Source: Actinoallomurus liliacearum
GTDB taxonomy: Bacteria > Actinomycetota > Actinomycetes > Streptosporangiales > Streptosporangiaceae
NCBI RefSeq assembly: GCF_039542035.1
Contig: NZ_BAABHJ010000008.1
Coordinates: 434,001-498,000, forward strand
Direction: 5' to 3'
DNA length: 64,000 nucleotides
Position numbers and translations under genes: made by a program. Below are positions 33,890 to 42,577 of this stretch, in pieces. The first letter of the stretch is position 1. Each line of letters opens with the position of its first letter. Below the pieces are notes generated by a model. That model was not told where the DNA came from and made no database searches. It saw only the letters and a list, made by a program, of their open reading frames with translations.

Positions 33890-35004
33890 CAGCGCAGGGC
33901 GGCCTCGACCGCCGCGCCGATGGCCAGCAGCCGCTCCTCACCTCCGGCCGGCCCGACGAGTTGCAGCGAGGCGGGCAGGCTCGTGCCGGCCACCGGCACG
34001 GGCAGCGCCAGCGCCGGATGGCCGGAGAGGTTGAACGGCAGGGTGAGCTCGGTCAGGTCGACCTCGCGCTCGGCGCCGATCCGGGGCGGCGGCTGGGAGA
34101 TCGTGGGCAGCGCGAGCACCGGATAGTGCGCGAGGAGCTTGTCGAACAGGTCGCGCGTCGCCCCCTGGGTGGCGTACGCCTCGTCGAACAGCCCGTCGGT
34201 GACGAGGGCGCCGCGTTCGATGCGCCGGCGGATGCGGGCGCTCATCCGGTCCGGGTAGGCGAGCAGGCCGCGGTGCTCGCGGTGGCCCTCCCCCCGGATC
34301 AGCGTGTTGCCGGCGGACAGGGCCTCCTGCCAGACGTCGACGGGTTCGTCGACGAACGTCAGACCGGCCGCGCGCAGCGCGGCGTCGACGGCGGCGTCCA
34401 CCGCCGGGTCCACCGCCACGCCCTCGGGGCGCAACCGTCCCACGGTGGCTCCGGGCTCGTACGGCTCCGGCGTGAATCCGGGCTCGATCAGCCGCATGCC
34501 CAGCGCGACCGCCGCCACGTCACGGCCGAGCGGTCCCACGGTGTCCAGTGACGGCGCGAACGGGAAGACGCCCGCGAGCGACACCCGGCCGTGGGTGGTC
34601 TTCAAGCCGGCGACTCCGCAGCAGGCCGCGGGGATGCGCACCGACCCGCCCGTGTCGGTGCCGAGCGCGACATCGGCCTCGCCGGTCGCCACGGCCACCG
34701 CCGAGCCGCTGGAGGAGCCGCCCGGCACCCGTTCCGGATCGACCGGGTTCACCGGGACGCCCGTCCACGGGTTGATGCCGTCGGCGGCCCGGCACAGCTC
34801 GGTGAGGTTCGTCTTGCCGACGATCCGAGCGCCCTGCGCGCGGGCTGCGGCGACGCACGGGGCGTCCGCGTCGGCCGGCGCCGCCCGGTCCCCGATGACG
34901 GGGCAGGCCGCCGTCGTCGGCACTCCGGCGACGTCGATGGCGTCCTTGACGGCGAGCCGCGGGCCGTCTCCGGGTGCCTCCATCCGCAAGAGCCACGTCG
35001 TCAC
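33889..35004 (-). CDS. Amidase-signature enzyme, copy 1
   Basis: A 371-residue Ser-cisSer-Lys amidase. RLAVKDAIDV provides the catalytic Lys, PGGSSSGSAVAVATG the cis-Ser, and GTDTGGSVRIPA the nucleophile Ser. It is shorter than GatA (about 480) and lacks GatA context, so it is a stand-alone amidase hydrolysing an unknown amide. It resembles the next gene upstream (35097-36209) nearly throughout. First-named in transcription after that copy, 92 bp apart, then coupled to DUF488. Confidence 0.92.
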   Translation of the reverse strand: MTTWLLRMEAPGDGPRLAVKDAIDVAGVPTTAACPVIGDRAAPADADAPCVAAARAQGARIVGKTNLTELCRAADGINPWTGVPVNPVDPERVPGGSSSGSAVAVATGEADVALGTDTGGSVRIPAACCGVAGLKTTHGRVSLAGVFPFAPSLDTVGPLGRDVAAVALGMRLIEPGFTPEPYEPGATVGRLRPEGVAVDPAVDAAVDAALRAAGLTFVDEPVDVWQEALSAGNTLIRGEGHREHRGLLAYPDRMSARIRRRIERGALVTDGLFDEAYATQGATRDLFDKLLAHYPVLALPTISQPPPRIGAEREVDLTELTLPFNLSGHPALALPVPVAGTSLPASLQLVGPAGGEERLLAIGAAVEAALR

Positions 35005-35096
35005 GATCCGCCTCGCCCGCTCGCCATCGCCAAGGTCACGGACTCATCTTGCCCGTCCCGCCACGGATCCGACAGCCCCGACCGCCCGCGACCGGC

Positions 35097-36209
35097 TCAG
35101 GACAGCGCGGCCGCCAGGGCGGCGGCGACGCCGCACAGCATCTCCTCGCTCCCCGCCGGCCCGACGAGCTGCACGGCGGTCGGCAGATGGGATCCGGGCA
35201 GCGGCACCGGCAGCGCGAACACCGGCAGCCCGGCGAGGTTGAACGGCGCGGTGAGCACGCACAGCAGCAGGTCGTCGTCGCCCGCCGGCGGGGGCGGCGC
35301 CACCGTCGGCAGGACCGGCAGGGCGAGGACCGGGTGCCGCTTGAACAGGGTGTCCAGCTCCGCGCGAATGGCGCGCTGGGTCGCCTCGGCCCAGCCCCGC
35401 TTGCCCTTGGCGTCGGCCTTCAGGCCGTTGACCCGCCGGTAGATCCGCTCGCTGAGCCGGCTCGAGTCGGCCAGAAGGTGACCGTTGTGCCGGTAGGCCT
35501 CCTCGCCGACGAACGCCCCGTTGGCCAGGACTGCGTCGACGAAGTGCGCGCAGGTCTCGTCGACGATCCTGAAGGCGCGGCGCAGCGCGGCGTCCACGGC
35601 CGCGTCGATCGCCGGCTCCGCCACTCCCGGGATCCGCAACCTGCCGACCGTCATCCCCGGGTCGTACGGGGCGGGGGTGAAGCCCGGCTCGATCAGTCCC
35701 ATTCCCAGCGTCACCCCGGCGACGTCCCTGGCCATCGGGCCGACCACGTCGACCGAGGGCGCCAGCGGATGAACGCCGTCGAGCGGCACCCGGCCGTACG
35801 TCGTCTTCAGCGACGCGATGCCGCAGCAGGCGGCCGGGATCCGTACCGACCCGGCGGTGTCCGTGCCGAGCGCCACGTCCGCCTCCCCGGTGGCGACCGC
35901 CACGGCCGATCCGCTGGACGAGCCGCCGGGGACCCTGGAGGGGTCCAGCGGGTTCACCGGGGTGCCGAACCAGGGGTTCACGCCGTCCGCGCCGAGGCAC
36001 AGCTCGGTCAGGTTCGTCTTACCGACGATCCGGGCGCCCTGAGAGCGTGCGGTCGCGACGACCGCGGCGTCGGCCGCCGCCGGCTCGGCGCGGTCGGCGA
36101 CGGCGGGGCTGCCCGCGCTCGTCGGCGTGCCCTTGACGTCGATCGCGTCCTTGACCGCCAGCCGCGGCCCGTCACCCACGTCGTCCAACCGCATCATCCA
36201 TGTCGCCAT
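35097..36209 (-). CDS. Amidase-signature enzyme, copy 2
   Basis: A 370-residue paralogue of the downstream amidase. The triad is intact: Lys in RLAVKDAIDV, cis-Ser in PGGSSSGSAVAV, Ser nucleophile in GTDTAGSVRIPA. Long identical stretches are shared (SQGARIVGKTNLTELC with small changes), so the two arose by tandem duplication. The substrate loops between about 180 and 300 differ most. It starts the probable amidase-amidase-DUF488 transcript. Confidence 0.92.
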   Translation of the reverse strand: MATWMMRLDDVGDGPRLAVKDAIDVKGTPTSAGSPAVADRAEPAAADAAVVATARSQGARIVGKTNLTELCLGADGVNPWFGTPVNPLDPSRVPGGSSSGSAVAVATGEADVALGTDTAGSVRIPAACCGIASLKTTYGRVPLDGVHPLAPSVDVVGPMARDVAGVTLGMGLIEPGFTPAPYDPGMTVGRLRIPGVAEPAIDAAVDAALRRAFRIVDETCAHFVDAVLANGAFVGEEAYRHNGHLLADSSRLSERIYRRVNGLKADAKGKRGWAEATQRAIRAELDTLFKRHPVLALPVLPTVAPPPPAGDDDLLLCVLTAPFNLAGLPVFALPVPLPGSHLPTAVQLVGPAGSEEMLCGVAAALAAALS

Positions 36210-36273
36210 GGAATGCGATCATGGCGGGATCGAGCGGCGAAGAACACCCCTCATTACTACTTGGTAGGGCGGT

Positions 36274-38007
36274 CTACGCCTCATCAGCGAGGACGAGCCA
36301 CTGCTCCTCGATCTCCTCGCGTTCGGCCCGCACCGTTTTCAGCTCCGCGTCAAGCCGCAGCAGCTTCTCGTGGTCGGTGGCGTGCGCGGCCATCAGCTCG
36401 TGCAGCTCCGCCTCGCGGTCGCCGAGCTTCTCGATGCGCCGTTCCAGCCGGTCGAGCTCCTTCTTCGCCTGCCAGGAGTTCTTGGCGGGCTTCGGCTCGG
36501 CGGCCCGTACGGGCTGGGGTTCCGGCGTCGAACGGCTCCGCCGGTCGAGGTACTCGTCGACCCCGCCGGGCAGCATTGACAGCCGGCCGTCGCCCAGCAG
36601 CGCGACGACGTGGTCGCTGACCCGCTCCAGGAAGTACCGGTCGTGGCTGACCAGGACGAGGGACCCGGGCCAGCCGTCCAGCAGGTCCTCCAGCTCGGTC
36701 AGTATCTCGATGTCCAGGTCGTTGGTCGGCTCGTCGAGCAGGAGGACGTTCGGCTCGGCCATCAGCAGCCGCAGGAGCTGCAGGCGCCGGCGCTCGCCGC
36801 CGGACAGGTCGCCCACCGGGGTCCACTGGGCGTCGCCGCGGAAACCGAACCGCTCCAGCATCTGGCTCGCCGAGAACTCCCGCTTGCCGAGGCTGATGCG
36901 ACGCTTGATCTCTTCGACCGACTCCAGGACGCGCCGCGCCGGGTCGAGTTCGCCGAGCTCCTGTGACAGGTGCGCGAGCTGCACCGTCTTGCCCCGAACC
37001 ACCCGGCCCGCGGCCGGCGCGACCGTCCCCTCCAGCAGCCGCAACAGCGTGGTCTTCCCGCTGCCGTTGACGCCGACGACGCCCACTCGGTCGCCGGGCC
37101 CGAGCTGCCACGTCAGGTGCTGGAAGATCGCGCGGTCGCCGACGCGCACGGTGACGTCCTCGACGTCGTACACCGTCTTGCCGAGCCGTGCCGTCGCGAA
37201 CCGCACCAGCTCCACGGTGTCGCGGGCCGGCGGCTCGTCGGCGATGAGGGCGTTCGCGGCGTCGACCCGGAACTTCGGCTTCGACGTGCGGGCCTGTGGC
37301 CCCCGGCGCAGCCAGGCGAGCTCTTTGCGGAGGAGGTTCTGCCGCTTCTCCTCGGTGGAGGCGGCGATGCGGGCCCGCTCCGCCTTGGCGAGGACGTACG
37401 CCGAATATCCGCCCTCGTAGCGGTGCACCTGCCCGTCGGACACCTCCCAGGTGCGGTCGGTGACCGCGTCCAGGAACCACCGGTCGTGGGTGACGACGAT
37501 GAGCGTCCGGTCCTTCAGGTGCCCGGCCAGCCAGGCGATCGCCTCGATGTCCAGGTGGTTGGTGGGCTCGTCCAGCACCAGCAGGTCGGTCTCGGGGACG
37601 AGCAGCCGGGCGAGCGCGACGCGCCGCCGCTCACCGCCGGACATGCCCTCGATGGGGCTGTCCAGGGAGACGCCGGGCAGCAGTCCCGCCAGGATCTCGC
37701 GGGCCCGGGCGTCCCCCGCCCACTCGTGCTCGGCCCGGTCACCGAACACGACCGAACGCACGGTCGCCCCCTCGGGAAAGGCGTCACGCTGCGTCAGGAA
37801 GCCCAGCCGCAGCCCGCGCGTCTGCGTGACCCGCCCGCTGTCGGGCTCGATGCGCCCGGCGAGCAGCGCGACCAGCGTGCTCTTACCCCCGCCGTTCCGG
37901 CCGACCACGCCGATCCGGTCACCGGCGGACACGCCGAGGGAGACATCGTCGAGCAGGGGAACCGGCCCGTACGCCTTACCGAGGCCTTCAACATTGATCA
38001 GATTCAC
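36274..38007 (-). CDS. ABC-F family ATPase (Uup/EttA-like)
   Basis: A 577-residue protein with two ABC ATPase domains and no membrane part. Domain 1: GRNGGGKST, SGGERRRVALARLL, LLVLDEPTNHLD. Domain 2: GVNGSGKTT, LSGGERRRLQLLRLL, VLLLDEPTNDLD. A linker joins them, and a C-terminal coiled coil (about 70 residues, Leu/Glu/Arg-rich) ends the protein, as in Uup. ABC-F proteins act on the ribosome in translation rescue or antibiotic protection. In Mycobacterium and Streptomyces such a gene follows ispE; here a kinase gene lies between. GTG 38007 fits the family start; further upstream reading is not coding. Confidence 0.93.
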   Translation of the reverse strand: MNLINVEGLGKAYGPVPLLDDVSLGVSAGDRIGVVGRNGGGKSTLVALLAGRIEPDSGRVTQTRGLRLGFLTQRDAFPEGATVRSVVFGDRAEHEWAGDARAREILAGLLPGVSLDSPIEGMSGGERRRVALARLLVPETDLLVLDEPTNHLDIEAIAWLAGHLKDRTLIVVTHDRWFLDAVTDRTWEVSDGQVHRYEGGYSAYVLAKAERARIAASTEEKRQNLLRKELAWLRRGPQARTSKPKFRVDAANALIADEPPARDTVELVRFATARLGKTVYDVEDVTVRVGDRAIFQHLTWQLGPGDRVGVVGVNGSGKTTLLRLLEGTVAPAAGRVVRGKTVQLAHLSQELGELDPARRVLESVEEIKRRISLGKREFSASQMLERFGFRGDAQWTPVGDLSGGERRRLQLLRLLMAEPNVLLLDEPTNDLDIEILTELEDLLDGWPGSLVLVSHDRYFLERVSDHVVALLGDGRLSMLPGGVDEYLDRRSRSTPEPQPVRAAEPKPAKNSWQAKKELDRLERRIEKLGDREAELHELMAAHATDHEKLLRLDAELKTVRAEREEIEEQWLVLADEA

Positions 38008-38167
38008 GACGCCACCAAGGTTAGTCGCTCCCGCCGACCCGTCGGCCCCACGAAAACGCAATCCGAACCGGATCACGGATGCTGTCACCCACTGATCACT
38101 GGTGTCTGATGCGCCCTAACCGCACCGATCGCCAGTGGATCCGGGAAAGGGAGCGAGTTCGTCCTGG

Positions 38168-39658
38168 TCAGCGCCGGCGGCGGGGGGAACCCTTTCCCTT
38201 CGTCAACTGCAGGAGGCACTCGACGGCCCACTCCTGCAGTTCTTGATCGCCGATGCTCTCGGCGATCTGCAGTGCCTCTTCCAGCAGGCTCTCGGCGTGC
38301 GCGTGGGCGGAACGGCTGGCGGCACATGTCCCCAATCCGATCAGGGCGAGTACCTCATCCGCGCGGTTTCCCTCGTTGCGTGCGAGCCAGCGAACCCGCT
38401 GATAGAGCCACTCGGCCCGCACGTAGTCCGAACGCCCCTCGGCCGCGAAGCCGAGCTCGTACGCGGCGAGGGCCTCGATGACGCCGTCGCCCGTCTCCTG
38501 GGCGATGCCCGCCGCCTGCTCGAAGCAGTATTCGGCGCGGCGGGGATCGCCGGTGGCGGCCGCGCAGGTGCCCAGGCCATAGATACAGGCGGCCTCGATG
38601 TCACGTCGGCCGGTGGCGACGGCCAGCCGACGGCCCTCCTCGTAATGCCGGGCGGCGGTGTGGTGATCCTGCTGGGCCGCCGCCGCCTCGCCGACGCAGC
38701 GCAGCGCCCAGGCCACCTTGGCGGAATCGCCCTGTTCGGCGGCGATCCGGTGGAGTTCCCAGGCCGCGGTCATGGCCCGCACGAAATCGCCGTTCGCCAG
38801 CGCCTGCCGGAAGTCCTCGCGATGAGCGTCGTACCGTCGATCGTGCTCGGATTCGGGAGCCGGTCCGGGCCGGGCCGCCACCGGGCCTGACCGTGTGTGC
38901 TGGACGATCGCGCTCGCCGGCGGACGCCGCCGGGGATCCTTGCTCAGCGCCGCCGTCACGGTCGGCCGGACCTCCGCAGGCACACCATCGAGTTCCGGTT
39001 CACGGGTGAGCACGTTGTGCATCGTCTCGGCGGTCGTTCTCCCGCCGAAGCAGGATCGGCCGGTGGCGGCGAAGACCACCGTGGCACCCCACGCGAAGAC
39101 GTCCGCGGCCGGCCCGGCCCGATGCCCCTCGAACATCTCGGGGGCCATGTATCCCGGTGTGCCGATGGCTCCCTGCGTCAGCCGCGTCGCGTCGAGGGTC
39201 TGCGCGATGCCGAGGTCGATGACCACCGGGACCCCGTCGGCCATCATGACGTTGCGCGGCGTCAGATCACGGTGGACGACGTCGGCCTCGTGGATCGTGG
39301 CAAGGGCCTCGGCCAGGCCCGTGTACACCGCCCGCAGCGCGTCGCCGGACAGCGGCCCGCGCTCGGTGACGATCGCGTGCAGCGACTTGCCCTGCACATA
39401 GCGCGTGACGATGTACGGGGTCGGGGACCGCAGATCCATTCCGACGAACTCGGCGACGTGCGGACTCTCCAGTCGCATCATCGCGGAGGCTTCGCGTTCC
39501 AGGCGTCGCAGGCCGTTCGCCTCGTCGGCGATGTGCGGGTGGATCACCTTGACCGCGACCGTGCGTCCGTCATCGTCAAGGGCGAGATAGACCGATCCCA
39601 TGCCGCCTCGCCCCAGGAGCCTCAGCACCTCGTACGGGCCGACCCGCTCCGGCAGCAT
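38168..39658 (-). CDS. Soluble Ser/Thr protein kinase with TPR-like tail
   Basis: A 496-residue PknA-type kinase. The Gly loop is LLGRGGMGSVY, the ATP Lys is Lys37 (VAVKVIH), the catalytic loop is HRDLTPRN (Asp130) and the metal loop is DLG (147-149), so all key residues are present. Residues from about 285 form repeated helical hairpins (CEYGLGTCAAATGDPRRAEYCFEQA-like units, about 35 each), a TPR array. There is no membrane segment or PASTA domain, so it senses inside the cell. It interrupts the usual ispE to ABC-F order. The TPR part may bind substrate or partner proteins (inference). Confidence 0.9.
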   Translation of the reverse strand: MLPERVGPYEVLRLLGRGGMGSVYLALDDDGRTVAVKVIHPHIADEANGLRRLEREASAMMRLESPHVAEFVGMDLRSPTPYIVTRYVQGKSLHAIVTERGPLSGDALRAVYTGLAEALATIHEADVVHRDLTPRNVMMADGVPVVIDLGIAQTLDATRLTQGAIGTPGYMAPEMFEGHRAGPAADVFAWGATVVFAATGRSCFGGRTTAETMHNVLTREPELDGVPAEVRPTVTAALSKDPRRRPPASAIVQHTRSGPVAARPGPAPESEHDRRYDAHREDFRQALANGDFVRAMTAAWELHRIAAEQGDSAKVAWALRCVGEAAAAQQDHHTAARHYEEGRRLAVATGRRDIEAACIYGLGTCAAATGDPRRAEYCFEQAAGIAQETGDGVIEALAAYELGFAAEGRSDYVRAEWLYQRVRWLARNEGNRADEVLALIGLGTCAASRSAHAHAESLLEEALQIAESIGDQELQEWAVECLLQLTKGKGSPRRRR

Positions 39659-39825
39659 CGCCGCTCCCCCTAGGATTCCTCGCTACGGAACGGCCAGGCT
39701 ACGATCTTCGCGCCCGCGGAGCCACCGGTGCTGAGACCTGGACGGCCTCCGGACAGGCGGTTCGGTCCCTGCGAGATCCCGTCCGCCGCCGTCGGCCGTC
39801 CCTCGGCGGGCGAGCCGGATTCGAG

Positions 39826-40728
39826 TCAGACGAGGGTGACGCCGGGGACGGGGCCGGAGACGGGGCGTACGGCGGCGAACCTGCCTGAGTCGTTCAGGGC
39901 GGCGGCGAGCTCGGCGGCGTGGTCGAGGGAGGCGGCGAGGAAGGCGCAGGTCGGACCGGAGCCGGACACCAGCGAGCCCAGGGCGCCCGCGGCACGGCCG
40001 ACCGCGAGCGCGTCGCGCAGGGACGGGCGGAGGCTCAGCGCCGCCGGCTGCAGGTCGTTGTGCAGGGCCCGGCCGAGCGCCTCGGCGTCGCCGGTCTTCA
40101 GCGCGGCCATCAGGTCGTCCGACACCTGGGGCCACACGCTGTCCTGCTCCCCGGCGGCGCGCAGGCGGTCGCACTCGGCGTACACCGCGGGCGTGGACAG
40201 GCCGCCGTCGGCGTACCCGAACACCCAGTGGAACTCCCCCGTGACCTCGACCGGGGTCAGCCGCTCCCCCCGGCCCAGGCCGACGGCGGTGCCGCCGAGC
40301 AGGGCGAACGGGACGTCGCTGCCCAGCCGGGCGGCGAGCTCCAGCAGCGTCTCGCGGCCGAGCCGGGCCTCCCACAGCACGTCGCAGGCCAGCAGGGCGG
40401 CCGCCGCGTCGGCGCTGCCGCCGGCCATGCCGCCCGCGACCGGGATGTCCTTGCGGATGTGCAGCGCGACGTCCGGGCGCCTGCCGACGTGCTCGGCCAG
40501 CAGGGCGGCGGCGCGGGCCGCGAGATTGTCCGGGCCGGTCGGCACGCCCGCCGGGCCCTCGACCGTGACGCTGAGCGCGTCGGCCGGGGCGGCGGCCACC
40601 TCGTCGAACAGCGAGACGGCGTGGAAGACGTTGACGAGATCGTGGTAGCCGTCGTCGCGGACGGGGCCGACGCTCAGCTGGAGGTTCACCTTGGCGGGCA
40701 CGCGCACGGTCACAGTGGTCACGATCAA
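39826..40728 (-). CDS. ispE: 4-diphosphocytidyl-2-C-methyl-D-erythritol kinase
   Basis: A 300-residue GHMP kinase: VRVPAKVNLQLSVGPVRDDGYHD at the start (split by the usual Lys/Asn/Asp set), and PVAGGMAGGSADAAAALL, the ATP-binding glycine loop. It phosphorylates CDP-methylerythritol in the MEP pathway to isoprenoids, which feeds undecaprenyl/decaprenyl lipids for the surface polymers. TTG 40728 overlaps the rsmA stop (TTGA); GTG 40722 is an alternative start. Followed by 167 bp without a gene and then the kinase gene. Confidence 0.95.
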   Translation of the reverse strand: MIVTTVTVRVPAKVNLQLSVGPVRDDGYHDLVNVFHAVSLFDEVAAAPADALSVTVEGPAGVPTGPDNLAARAAALLAEHVGRRPDVALHIRKDIPVAGGMAGGSADAAAALLACDVLWEARLGRETLLELAARLGSDVPFALLGGTAVGLGRGERLTPVEVTGEFHWVFGYADGGLSTPAVYAECDRLRAAGEQDSVWPQVSDDLMAALKTGDAEALGRALHNDLQPAALSLRPSLRDALAVGRAAGALGSLVSGSGPTCAFLAASLDHAAELAAALNDSGRFAAVRPVSGPVPGVTLV

Positions 40729-41588
40729 CCGATCGTAGGCGACGGGGGACGGTGCTCGGCGATACGGGTGAAGGCGGTGACGTCGAGGGCCTCGCCGCGG
40801 GCCGTGGGGTCGACTCCCGCGGCGCGCAGGGCCTCCTCCGCCGCCGCGGCCGAACCGGCCCAGCCGGCCAGCGCCGCGCGAAGGGTCTTGCGGCGCTGGG
40901 CGAACGCCGCGTCGATGACGGCGAACACCTCCTTGCGGGGGACCGCGCTCGTCGGTGGTTCGCGGCGGGTGAAGGCGACGAGCCCGGAGTCGACGTTCGG
41001 CGCGGGCCAGAACACCGCGCGGCCGACGTTCCCGGCGCGGCGGGCCCGGGCGTACCAGGCCATCTTCACCGACGGCACGCCGTACACCTTGCCGCCGGGG
41101 CCCGCAGTGAGCCGGTCGGCGACCTCGGCCTGCACCATGACCAGCCCGTGCCGGATGGACGGGAACGCCCCGAGCAGGTGCAGGACGACGGGCACCGCGA
41201 CGTTGTACGGAAGGTTGGCGACCAGCGCGGTCGGCGGCGGGCCCGGCAGCTCGGTGACCCGCAGGGCGTCGGCGGGCACGACGTTCAACCGGTCGGCGAG
41301 GTCGGGAGCGCGCTCGGCGACGGTCTCGGGCAGCCGCTGCGCGAGGACCGGATCGACCTCGACGGCCACGACACGGCTGGCGACCGGCAGCAGCGCGAGG
41401 GTCAGCGAGCCCAGCCCGGGACCGACCTCCAGAACGACGTCCTCCGGTCCGACGTCGGCGTCGCGGACGATGCGCCGCACGGTGTTCGCGTCGATGACGA
41501 AGTTCTGTCCGAGGGTCTTGGTCGGCCGCAACCCCAGCCCACCGGCCAGCGCGCGGACATCCGCCGGCCCGAGAAGTCGTTCACCCAC
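40725..41588 (-). CDS. rsmA: 16S rRNA A1518/A1519 dimethyltransferase
   Basis: A 287-residue KsgA/RsmA. TKTLGQNFVIDANTVRRIV is the family N-terminus, LEVGPGLGSLT the SAM motif I and NLPYNVAVPV the motif IV (NLPY) that methylates adenine N6. It dimethylates two adjacent adenines in helix 45 late in 30S assembly. GTG 41588. The gap to tatD (106 bp) is short; in many actinobacteria an rpf gene lies there, which is absent here. Confidence 0.96.
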   Translation of the reverse strand: MGERLLGPADVRALAGGLGLRPTKTLGQNFVIDANTVRRIVRDADVGPEDVVLEVGPGLGSLTLALLPVASRVVAVEVDPVLAQRLPETVAERAPDLADRLNVVPADALRVTELPGPPPTALVANLPYNVAVPVVLHLLGAFPSIRHGLVMVQAEVADRLTAGPGGKVYGVPSVKMAWYARARRAGNVGRAVFWPAPNVDSGLVAFTRREPPTSAVPRKEVFAVIDAAFAQRRKTLRAALAGWAGSAAAAEEALRAAGVDPTARGEALDVTAFTRIAEHRPPSPTIG

Positions 41589-41694
41589 ACGAATAGTGTC
41601 CCGTACGCGGGAGGGGCCCCGGCCCCCATCCCGTGATCACCGGCGATCGCCGCCCTCTACGGACAGCGAACACCAGCGATCACGCGTGCTGGGG

Positions 41695-42534
41695 CTACCA
41701 GGGGCCGAAGACGCGTTCGCCGTTGGCGGCGATGGCGGCGCACAGCTCGGCCAGGTCGACGCCCTTGGTCTCGGCGAGGCCGCGGACGGTGAGCGGGACG
41801 AGGTACGGGGCGTTCGGCTTGCCCCGGTGCGGCACCGGCGTGAGGTACGGCGCGTCCGTCTCGACGAGGATCAGGTCCAGCGGCGCCACGGCCGCCGCCT
41901 CCCGCAGGTCCCCGGCGTTCTTGAACGTGACGTTGCCCGCGAAGCTCATGTAGTAGCCGTGGTCGGCGCAGACCTTGGCCATCTCCCGGTCGCCGGAGAA
42001 GCAGTGGAAGACGACCTTGTCCGGCGGGCCCTCCTCCTCCAGGATGCGCAGCACGTCGTCGTGGGCGTCCCGGTCATGGATGACGAGGGCCTTGCCGGTG
42101 CGCTTGGCGATGTCGATGTGGGCGCGGAACGACCGCTGCTGGGCCTCGACCGCGGCCCAGTCGCGGTAGTAGTCCAGGCCGGTCTCGCCGACGGCGCGGA
42201 CGTCCGGCAGCGCGGCGAGCTTGGCGATGTCGGCGAGGACGTCGGCGGTGGCGTCACCCGAGTCGTTCGGGTGGATCGCCACCGCGGCGTACACATCGTC
42301 GTACGTCGCGGCGGCGTCGGCGGCGTGCTGCGACGAGGCGAGGTCGTAGCCCACGGTCACGGCCCGCCGGATGCCGACCGAGTGGGCGGCGGCGAGCACC
42401 TCCGTGATCGGCACCTCGAGGATGTCCAGGTGACAGTGGCTGTCGAACACCTCGACCGGCAGGGGCTCGGGCAGCGGCGGGAACGCCGCGCCGCGGAACC
42501 CGTCCGACGTGTTCATCTCCGCCCCCTCGCTCAT
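41695..42534 (-). CDS. tatD: TatD-family metal-dependent hydrolase/DNase
   Basis: A 279-residue TIM-barrel hydrolase. FDSHCHLDI holds the metal His pair, AVGETGLDYYR the Glu, and VIHDRDAHDDVLRIL and VFHCFSGD the further His ligands, with LVETDAPYL the final Asp. TatD proteins are 3'-5' DNases/quality-control nucleases. ATG 42534 and ATG 42516 are both possible. It lies 43 bp after metG on the same strand, the standard actinobacterial pair. Confidence 0.95.
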   Translation of the reverse strand: MSEGAEMNTSDGFRGAAFPPLPEPLPVEVFDSHCHLDILEVPITEVLAAAHSVGIRRAVTVGYDLASSQHAADAAATYDDVYAAVAIHPNDSGDATADVLADIAKLAALPDVRAVGETGLDYYRDWAAVEAQQRSFRAHIDIAKRTGKALVIHDRDAHDDVLRILEEEGPPDKVVFHCFSGDREMAKVCADHGYYMSFAGNVTFKNAGDLREAAAVAPLDLILVETDAPYLTPVPHRGKPNAPYLVPLTVRGLAETKGVDLAELCAAIAANGERVFGPW

Positions 42535-42577
42535 CTGAGCACCCTGCCCGGTGTCGCGGCCGGGTACGAGCGCGGTG

